From assembly GCA_017547865.1 (NCBI GenBank), contig JAFYOA010000029.1, forward strand, positions 1 to 8,142: 8,142 nucleotides of DNA, in the 5' to 3' direction. Both the position numbers and the translations under genes were made by a program. The notes beneath the pieces are model-generated. The model was not told the origin of the DNA and did no database searches. It was given only the letters and a program-made list of their open reading frames with translations. Below are positions 1 to 5,127 of the stretch, in pieces. The DNA comes from Clostridia bacterium. Lineage in GTDB: Bacteria; Bacillota_A; Clostridia; Oscillospirales; Acutalibacteraceae. Every line of letters begins with the position of its first letter. The stretch's first letter is position 1.

Positions 1-782
1 CCAAAGCCACCTGGCCCGCCAAAACCGCCGGGGCCAAAGGGAGGCCGCGGCCCACGGAAGCGCGGCATAAAGATGATATTGGTACGGGGACGGCCGTAAC
101 CGCCAAACCCACCGAAACCGCCACCGTTGCGGAATATGGAAAGCAGCACCGAGATCACCACCACAATGATAACGACACGGATGATGAACCCGATCAATGC
201 ACCCAGGCCGCGGGCAATCGTCACGCCGGCAGAGGGCTTGGCATAATCTTCGTAGCCGTTCGCTGCACCGTCGTAGCTGCCGCCGGTCCGGTCTTCCACC
301 GCGGCGTGCAGCCGGGTAACAAACTGGGCACAAACCTTTTTCACGCCGGCCTCGTAGCTGCCTCGGGCAAAATCATCCTCCAGGTACTCGTAGAGAATGG
401 CGTGAATATCGTTTGCAAAATACTTGGTAACCGCTTCGCCGTACAGGGCGTAGTAGTCGTCTTCTCCAATGGAAAGCACCAGCAGGATGCCGGCATTGCT
501 GATGTTCCAGCTGCGGTAAATATCTTCCGCAAAACCGGCAATATCGCCGCCGGTGGAATTCACCGTCACCACAACCAGCTCGGCGCCGGTCGTGTCATAC
601 AGCGTTTCCGCATCCGAATTCAGTGTGTTTTCCGTTTGAAGAGACAGCACATCGGCATCATCCAGCACATAGGTGCCGGCAGGACGGTTCGGTGCCGCCA
701 ACACAGGCAGCGCCAGGGCTGCCAGCAGGCACACCGCCAGCCAGCACGCCAACAGCCGCTTTAAAAACACGTGTTTTCTCAT
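1..782 (-). CDS. TPM-domain membrane protein, 3' end cut by window edge
   Basis: The frame is open from ATG at 782 to the window edge: 260 codons with no stop, so the C-terminus is missing. Residues 1-30 form a signal peptide or membrane anchor (KRLLACWLAVCLLAALALPVLAA). Residues about 38-160 match the TPM (TPM_phosphatase, YgcG/Psb32-type) fold: a VLDDADVLS start, the strand AELVVVTVNS, then a GILLVLSIGEDDYYALYGE block and a YLEDDFARGSYEAGV helix. A second membrane helix spans about 192-216 and is followed by a glycine-rich tail from 219 with FGG, RPR and PPFGPGG repeats. This gives an exported TPM domain with a cytoplasmic low-complexity tail, the usual layout of the family. Known TPM proteins have roles in photosystem repair or membrane quality control; the bacterial function is poorly defined. 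The start overlaps the stop of the upstream LemA-like gene (ATGA), so translation is probably coupled. Family call is strong; function is unknown. Confidence 0.9.
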   Translation of the reverse strand, partial: MRKHVFLKRLLACWLAVCLLAALALPVLAAPNRPAGTYVLDDADVLSLQTENTLNSDAETLYDTTGAELVVVTVNSTGGDIAGFAEDIYRSWNISNAGILLVLSIGEDDYYALYGEAVTKYFANDIHAILYEYLEDDFARGSYEAGVKKVCAQFVTRLHAAVEDRTGGSYDGAANGYEDYAKPSAGVTIARGLGALIGFIIRVVIIVVVISVLLSIFRNGGGFGGFGGYGRPRTNIIFMPRFRGPRPPFGPGGFGGPGGF

Positions 783-1384
783 TCGGCTGCATCCTCCACC
801 AGCAGCGGCAGTTCACCCATAAAGGAAAGGCCGCCCAGCGCCTTCACCACAGGCTCTTCAAAATAAAGATTGTAAGCCCCGGCTTCGGCATTGTAATCGC
901 TGTACAGAAGGAAATTGTGGTTGGTGCGGAATTTTTCCGCAAACGTATGGTAGGTGCCGTACTCACCGCCCATGGCATCGATGGCAGCATCCGCGGCATC
1001 CAGCCACTGCAGCACCGCCCGGTGGAACGCATTGTACGCTCCCACCATTTCCGTCACGGTATCGCGGCCGGTGTTCTTTTTGGCCAGGCTGCTTTCGTAC
1101 CGGCGGTAGGCGGTCTCCAGCTCCTGCTGGGCCAGCTGCAGCTTGCCCGCATCGCTGTAGTCCTTCATATCCTGCACAATCACCTTGGAGCTGCGCAGAA
1201 TATTGGCGGCCAGTTCCGCATCGGCGGTCAGCACATCGTACACGCCGTCGTCATAAAAAGCCTCCATGGCGGCATCGTCGCCCCGGGCCAGCGCCGTGCG
1301 CACACCCAAAGGGAAAGACACCAGTATGCACAGCAGCATAACAGCCACCGCGATGAGTCTTTTCTTAGCGTTTGCTTGTTTCAT
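779..1384 (-). CDS. small LemA-like single-pass membrane protein
   Basis: 201 residues. An N-terminal membrane helix (about 9-28, after a KQANAKKR basic start) is followed by an alpha-helical extracytoplasmic region with no cysteine. The C-terminal part carries a YNAEAGAYNLYFEEPVV block (164-180) and then LGG. This resembles the LemA signature, in which paired YN motifs precede a phenylalanine/proline and a GF/GG turn; a further YN lies at 117-118 (GAYNAF). Overall similarity to classical LemA is low, so the call rests on topology, the YN motifs and the neighbour: LemA-family genes commonly sit beside TPM genes. The start at 1384 has an AGGAG site about 7 bases upstream. The gene lies 172 bp after telA and overlaps the TPM gene by four bases. 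Alternative: an unrelated helical lipid-anchored or stalk protein. No enzymatic residues are evident. Confidence 0.75.
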   Translation of the reverse strand: MKQANAKKRLIAVAVMLLCILVSFPLGVRTALARGDDAAMEAFYDDGVYDVLTADAELAANILRSSKVIVQDMKDYSDAGKLQLAQQELETAYRRYESSLAKKNTGRDTVTEMVGAYNAFHRAVLQWLDAADAAIDAMGGEYGTYHTFAEKFRTNHNFLLYSDYNAEAGAYNLYFEEPVVKALGGLSFMGELPLLVEDAAE

Positions 1385-1434
1385 TGGTTTTCTCCTGTTT
1401 CCAAAGCTTAAAAGATTGCGAATTGCGGCAACAC

Positions 1435-1478
1435 AAAAGTTTCGGTCAAGGCTTTTTAAAGGGTTGCTCGAAACTTTT
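1435..1478. repeat. 10-bp perfect inverted repeat in the telA / LemA-like gap
   Basis: Arms AAAAGTTTCG (1435-1444) and CGAAACTTTT (1469-1478) are exact reverse complements around a 24-base centre. In the minus-strand transcript this could form an A/U-rich hairpin whose 3' arm ends UUUU and is followed by GUGUU, so it could act as a weak terminator or attenuator between telA and the LemA-like gene. It could equally be a protein-binding site. A TTGACC hexamer sits inside the minus-strand centre, but no good -10 lies 16-18 bases downstream, so an internal promoter is only weakly supported. Confidence 0.5.
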
Positions 1479-1541
1479 TCAGTTCACTCCCGCCGCGACC
1501 GCTTACAGAAAAATCGCACCCTGCTTCCCCGCGACTTGTCT

Positions 1542-1556
1542 GTGGGCACTGCCCAC
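1542..1556 (-). other. short GC-rich hairpin directly after the telA stop
   Basis: GTGGGC and GCCCAC arms around a three-base loop begin at the base after the telA TGA codon. The stem is strong, but no U-run follows (ACAGACAAG comes next), so it is not a standard intrinsic terminator. It may protect the 3' end of an xpaC-telA transcript or slow ribosome or polymerase passage. The role is inferred; the hairpin is directly visible. Confidence 0.5.
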
Positions 1557-2681
1557 TCAGCCGCGGATATCCAGCAGCTTCTGCTTCAGCTCGCCTTCGA
1601 TCTTGCCCAGCTCCTGCTCGGCGGCGCGGCGCTTCTGCCGGCCTTCTTCCTGAATCTTCATCACTTCATCCAGGGTGGAAATGAGGGACTGGTTGGTGTT
1701 GCGCAGGGTCTCCATATCCACAATACCGCGCTCAGATTCCTTCGCGGTCTCGATGGTGCTCATCTTCAGCATTTCGGCGTTCTTGCGCAGCAGCTCGTTG
1801 GTCATATCCGTTACAGCGCGCTGTGCCTTCATAGCCTGGGCAGAGTGTTCCACACCCAGGGCCAGCACCATCTGGCTCTTCCACAGAGGAATGGTGTTCA
1901 CAATGGTGGACTGGATCTTCTCCGCCATCAGCTTGTCGTTGTTCTGCAGCAAACGGATCTGGGGAGACATCTGCACGGAAACGATGCGGGTCAGTTCCAG
2001 ATCGTGAATTTTCTTTTCAAAGCTGTCGCACATAGCGGCCAGGTCGTTGGCAGCCTGGGCATCTTCGGCCAGGCCGGTGCGGTTGGCCTTGGCCACAGCG
2101 GCGGCAACGTCTTCGCTGCGCACCTGCTGCAGGCGCTTTTTGCCCGCCAGAATGTACATAGAGAGCTCCTTGTGGTAATCCAGGTTCATCTCGTACATTT
2201 TATCCAGCATGGCAATGTCCTTCAGCAGCTGGATCTGGTGGTTTTCCAGAGTCTCGGTAATGCGGTCCACATTCACCTCGGCCTTTTCGTATTTTGCCTT
2301 CAGGCCCTGCAGTTTATTGCCGGCTTTTTTAAAGAAGCCAAAGAAGCCGTTGTCCTCTTCTTCAATTTCAAAGCCCTTCAGCTCCACGATCAGGTTGGAA
2401 AGGTCGTCGCCGATCACGCCAAGATCCTTGGTGCGCACGCTGTCCAGGGCGGTATCGGAAAAGTTTGCGATCTTCTTCTGGGCGGCAGAACCGTACTGCA
2501 GCACCTGGGTGCTGTTGGTCACGTCGATCTTCTTGGCGAATTCCTCCACCACTTTTTTCTCTTCCGCAGAAAGCTCCACGTCTTCCACGGTCACAGGTTC
2601 TGCTTTGGGGGCTTCTTCCTCTTCCAGGTCAAGGGTCAGGGTAGGCACGGGTTCATCCAGGGTCAGTTTAATATCGCTCAT
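1557..2681 (-). CDS. TelA family (toxic anion resistance / YaaN-like) protein
   Basis: 374 residues, close to the usual length of TelA/YaaN/KlaA proteins. The N-terminus (10-40) is very acidic (DLEEEE and a run of E/D). The rest is almost all alpha-helical and predicted coiled coil. Family landmarks in order: a FFGFFKKAGNKL segment (113-124), a DIAMLDKMYEMN helix (155-166), and the most conserved part, SVQMSPQIRLLQNNDKLM through NTIPLWKSQMVLALG (235-276). There is no signal peptide or membrane segment, so it is cytoplasmic or peripheral to the membrane. The family is named for tellurite resistance linkage, but in Firmicutes it is typically paired with XpaC, as here, and its biochemical role is not settled. 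The start at 2681 has AGAAGGAGA eight bases upstream. It lies 58 bp after xpaC in the same orientation with no convincing promoter in between, so it is read from the xpaC promoter. Confidence 0.93.
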   Translation of the reverse strand: MSDIKLTLDEPVPTLTLDLEEEEAPKAEPVTVEDVELSAEEKKVVEEFAKKIDVTNSTQVLQYGSAAQKKIANFSDTALDSVRTKDLGVIGDDLSNLIVELKGFEIEEEDNGFFGFFKKAGNKLQGLKAKYEKAEVNVDRITETLENHQIQLLKDIAMLDKMYEMNLDYHKELSMYILAGKKRLQQVRSEDVAAAVAKANRTGLAEDAQAANDLAAMCDSFEKKIHDLELTRIVSVQMSPQIRLLQNNDKLMAEKIQSTIVNTIPLWKSQMVLALGVEHSAQAMKAQRAVTDMTNELLRKNAEMLKMSTIETAKESERGIVDMETLRNTNQSLISTLDEVMKIQEEGRQKRRAAEQELGKIEGELKQKLLDIRG

Positions 2682-2724
2682 GGTACAGTTCTCCTTCTAT
2701 AATGTATGATTGTGTAAAATTCTT

Positions 2725-2737
2725 ACGGCTGTGCCGT
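2725..2737 (-). other. intercistronic hairpin after the xpaC stop
   Basis: ACGGC and GCCGT arms (5 bp) around a 3-base loop lie just downstream of the xpaC TGA. They are followed in the transcript by AAGAAUUUUACAC, a poor U-run. It is too short to be a confident terminator, and telA begins 43 bases later with a good Shine-Dalgarno, so read-through is expected. It may tune relative expression of xpaC and telA. Confidence 0.35.
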
Positions 2738-2739
2738 GA

Positions 2740-3738
2740 TCAAAGTTCCAGTTGTTCGCCGGTCAGGCCTTCCTGCTGCAGCATGGTCTCCAACACAGAA
2801 ATATCGGTGGAAATATCCAGCGCTTCGTTTTCGAACAGATTATCCAGCTGCTTTTCAAAGGCAGAGGCAATGGTCTGCATCATAGCCTCAATATCGAACA
2901 TGGTGGAAGAAATATTTTCTCCCTGCACGCCCTGACGGGTCAGCCGGTCGTAGGTGTTCAGCAGCTTCATGGTGGTGGGCAAGTAATAGTTGATGAACTT
3001 GCGGATCTGCCCGGCCTTGGCGGGGTGTTCTTCAATGTAAGAGAAAATGCTGCGGCAGGCCACTTCCATGCGGCGAATGCCGGCCGAAACACTTTCGTTG
3101 TCGATGCGGATATCTGCCCTGGCCAGCTCCTGCAGGTACTTTTCACCCTCTGCAATCAGCCGGTCGGCCTCCGGGTCGCCGGTACGGGAAGCTTTTTCAT
3201 CGGCAGTTTCTTTCTTTTCGGGAGCAGACTCTTCCTCCACAGGCACCAGCACCTTTTTGCCCTTACACAGCACCTTTGCCGCCGCAAACGCCGCCAGGGA
3301 AAGTCCGGCAGCCAGGAGATAATCGGACAGCCGATACACGGGCAGCAGCAGCGAATACGCCAGCCAGGTAAAGCCGAGCGCATAGAACGGCGCGTTGCTG
3401 GGCAGGTGAACTTCCTTCATGGGTTTTTCCTGTACGGGGGTCGTTTCTTCCACGGTATAAACCTTCGCTTTCTCCTTTTTCTTCGGCTTTTTCGGCTTTT
3501 CGGGGGGCGTGGTCTCCCGCACATCTTCGGGTTCCACATCCACAAAGTCCCGGCCTTCCTGTTCCTGCATCGTCTTTTTATAAAAGTCGGTCTTTTCCAG
3601 GCGGTCCAGGCCTTCGTTCACCGCTTTATTCACAATTTTGCCAATCACACTGCCGGCACGGTTTACGGTGCGGTAGGTTTGAGAAGAGAAAAAATCCTCA
3701 TACAAACGCTCTTCAAAATCCTTGTTTTTCTTGCCCAA
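2740..3738 (-). CDS. XpaC-like protein (5-bromo-4-chloroindolyl phosphate hydrolysis family), TTG start
   Basis: 332 residues from a TTG codon preceded by GGAGGTG six bases upstream. The frame extends to an ATG at 3825, but a sigma-A promoter lies inside that extension, so the longer start would not be transcribed. Layout: an N-terminal amphipathic region (1-60), a charged Lys/Pro linker (KPKKPKKKEKAK, 81-92), two membrane helices (about 117-135 and 138-158), an acidic spacer (167-190), then the XpaC domain (about 190-325) with the IRKFINYYLPTTMKLLNTYD block (245-264). B. subtilis XpaC is near 200 residues, so the roughly 115-residue region before the membrane hairpin is an extra N-terminal part. 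Despite the family name, no hydrolase motif is visible. It is the first gene of an operon with telA, a pairing widely seen in Firmicutes, which suggests the two products act together at the membrane. Function is unknown. Confidence 0.9.
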   Translation of the reverse strand: MGKKNKDFEERLYEDFFSSQTYRTVNRAGSVIGKIVNKAVNEGLDRLEKTDFYKKTMQEQEGRDFVDVEPEDVRETTPPEKPKKPKKKEKAKVYTVEETTPVQEKPMKEVHLPSNAPFYALGFTWLAYSLLLPVYRLSDYLLAAGLSLAAFAAAKVLCKGKKVLVPVEEESAPEKKETADEKASRTGDPEADRLIAEGEKYLQELARADIRIDNESVSAGIRRMEVACRSIFSYIEEHPAKAGQIRKFINYYLPTTMKLLNTYDRLTRQGVQGENISSTMFDIEAMMQTIASAFEKQLDNLFENEALDISTDISVLETMLQQEGLTGEQLEL

Positions 3739-3772
3739 ACCAATCACCTCCGCGGCAGTTTTATCATTTACT

Positions 3773-3801
3773 ATTCTAAACAAAATATGGTACCCTGTCA
3801 A
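3773..3801 (-). promoter_or_regulatory. sigma-A promoter of the xpaC-telA operon
   Basis: On the minus strand a perfect -35 TTGACA (3796-3801) is separated by exactly 17 bases from TAGAAT (3773-3778), a 5/6 match to the -10 consensus. Transcription should start near 3766, about 28 bases before the TTG start at 3738 and just upstream of its GGAGGTG site. This position rules out the ATG at 3825 as the start. Confidence 0.85.
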
Positions 3802-3858
3802 GAATTCTCCCTTGCACCGCCGCAATTTTACAAATTCGTAAAACTCCGCAAAACAAGC

Positions 3859-3886
3859 AGACCGCCGCGGACAGCCGCAGCGGTCT
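3859..3886 (-). terminator. intrinsic terminator of the TIM-barrel gene
   Basis: In the minus-strand transcript a 12-bp stem (AGACCGC, one U-G wobble, GCGG) closes a CUGU tetraloop, followed by GCUUGUUUUG. It begins 18 bases after the stop codon at 3904. The A-run before the stem means the plus strand also has a short T-run (TTTT), so it may stop transcription in both directions. It isolates this gene from the xpaC operon, whose promoter starts 58 bases further on. Confidence 0.85.
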
Positions 3887-3903
3887 TTTAACAGGCAGAT
3901 AAC

Positions 3904-4947
3904 TTATTTGCCGGCTCTTCTGGCGCGGATGCCCTCCATCAGTTCGCCGTAGTAGCGGGCACGCAGGCGCAGCATAATTTCACCGGTGAGATCCCAGATC
4001 TTCTCCGTGTTGGCGGCACGGTAATCGTTGGATTCGCCGCCGCGGAAAGACCAGGTAAGAATAGTGCGGGCACCGGCATCGTAAGCGGCTTCGGCGGCCA
4101 CCATCACTTCTTCTTCACGCCCGGCAGGGAAAGAATAGGCCTGCAGCCAGATGTTGTGGTCTTTCTTATATTCGTTGGCCGTATCGATGGCGCGCTTGGA
4201 ACGGGAATACACATATTCGTACACTTCATCCGCATCGTCGGTCACGCCGCACCAGTAGGGGTCGCAGCCCACGTTATCAAAATGCGGAATGGACAGCAGG
4301 CGGCCGATGGAATCCAGGCTGATGCCGTGGCCGGGATCGAACATAATGCAGCCGGTATTGACCAACCCCTTTGCGTGGGCATAGTTGGTCATTTCCGTAA
4401 AGTAATCCACAATGGTATCGGTACGGAACTGCACCAGATCGGGATCCAGCACGGTGGGCATTTTGCGGTTATAGCGCTCTTCAAACAGCTTTTGGCACTG
4501 CTTGCAGCAGCAGGTAAAGCCGTGCTCGCCGCTTACGGCAAGGTGGGGTTCATCCCAGAAAATCGCCTTGCCGCCGATATCGGCCACAGCGTCGATCCAT
4601 TCTTTGGTGAACTTACGGAAAGAGGGGCTATTGTAGCAGGGCTTGATGCGATGACGGGTGCCATCGGAGAAAACAGAAAGAGAATCCGGGTCGGTGGCGG
4701 GGAAATAGGCTTTATCGCCGGGGCCGCCGTCGATTCCCCAGTTGTCCACCCACACCTCCAGGCCCTTGGCCTCAGAAAGCGCGATAATATCCTTCATCAC
4801 ATGGTAGTGACGATCCAGATCGTTGTGGGTGAACATATGCACCACCAGGTTCATATGGTGGCGAATGATATCATCCATATCCTCATCCACATGGCGGAGG
4901 ATACGGTTGGAATGGTAGGCGGTACCGAGTTTCAGATCGAATTTCAT
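3904..4947 (-). CDS. putative TIM-barrel glycoside-hydrolase-like protein
   Basis: 347 residues with no signal peptide, so cytoplasmic. The start at 4947 (MKFDLKLGTAYHSN) has AAAGGAG about 8 bases upstream; the longer frame to 5058 overlaps the promoter and is rejected. The pattern fits a (beta/alpha)8 barrel of the glycosidase superfamily: VVHMFT (35-40), GLEVWVDNWG (62-71), GGKAIFWDEPHL (125-136), a strand with CIMFDPGHG (200-208), NVGCDPYW (225-232), NIWLQAYSF (265-273) and ARTILTWSFRGGES (293-306). The WDEPHL motif, with E133 at a strand end, is a candidate acid/base site. A cysteine cluster FTCCCKQCQKLFEERY (144-159) recalls the C-x-C-xx-C...F...Y segment seen in GH42-like and other clan-A-like barrels. 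I cannot assign a numbered GH family. Its place beside an intracellular rhamnosidase suggests carbohydrate or glycoside processing, but the two have separate promoters. Confidence 0.8.
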   Translation of the reverse strand: MKFDLKLGTAYHSNRILRHVDEDMDDIIRHHMNLVVHMFTHNDLDRHYHVMKDIIALSEAKGLEVWVDNWGIDGGPGDKAYFPATDPDSLSVFSDGTRHRIKPCYNSPSFRKFTKEWIDAVADIGGKAIFWDEPHLAVSGEHGFTCCCKQCQKLFEERYNRKMPTVLDPDLVQFRTDTIVDYFTEMTNYAHAKGLVNTGCIMFDPGHGISLDSIGRLLSIPHFDNVGCDPYWCGVTDDADEVYEYVYSRSKRAIDTANEYKKDHNIWLQAYSFPAGREEEVMVAAEAAYDAGARTILTWSFRGGESNDYRAANTEKIWDLTGEIMLRLRARYYGELMEGIRARRAGK

Positions 4948-4998
4948 AGAGCAGGCTCCTTTTTTCCAAACTAAAAGAATAGCAGCTTCTTCAGCTTG

Positions 4999-5028
4999 AT
5001 TATAGCGCATTCCACGGGGAAAAGACAG
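4999..5028 (-). promoter_or_regulatory. sigma-A promoter of the TIM-barrel gene
   Basis: A perfect TATAAT -10 (4999-5004) lies 18 bases from a weak -35, CTGTCT (5023-5028, 3/6). Transcription would begin near 4992, leaving a leader of about 45 bases to the ATG at 4947. The weak -35 suggests low basal strength or an activator. Two TTTTCC copies flank the -35 on the minus strand 13 bases apart. Confidence 0.7.
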
Positions 5029-5082
5029 TTGGAAAACGGCACAAAAAAGCGGCAGCAAATTAGGCGTTTCGCCAAAAAAGCA

Positions 5083-5110
5083 AGCGGCCTCCCTTTTTGG
5101 GGAAGCCGCT
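5083..5110 (-). terminator. intrinsic terminator of the rhamnosidase gene
   Basis: In the minus-strand transcript an 11-bp stem (AGCGGC, one U-G wobble, then UCCC paired with GGGA) closes a CAAAAA loop, followed by UGCUUUUUUGG. It begins 17 bases after the rhamnosidase stop codon. It is a strong, textbook-shaped intrinsic terminator and makes the rhamnosidase monocistronic. Confidence 0.92.
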
Positions 5111-5127
5111 CGTTTTATGGCATAGAA

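Noticed and set aside
1430..1460. Internal promoter for the LemA-like and TPM genes based on TTGACC
   Set aside because: No hexamer resembling TATAAT lies 16-18 bases downstream on the minus strand; the best fits match only three of six positions.
1266..2702. A 478-codon plus-strand open frame across telA
   Set aside because: It is antisense to the TelA coding region, has a histidine/leucine/glutamine-rich composition with no recognisable domain, and lacks a convincing ribosome site.
3739..3825. 29-codon N-terminal extension of xpaC to an ATG
   Set aside because: A TTGACA/TAGAAT promoter with 17-base spacing lies within it, and a strong GGAGGTG precedes the TTG at 3738.
2752..3891. A 379-codon plus-strand open frame across xpaC
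   Set aside because: It is antisense to the XpaC gene and runs through its promoter; its composition is typical of a shadow frame.
4948..5058. 37-codon N-terminal extension of the TIM-barrel gene
   Set aside because: The TATAAT promoter sits inside it, and AAAGGAG marks the ATG at 4947 where the barrel sequence begins.
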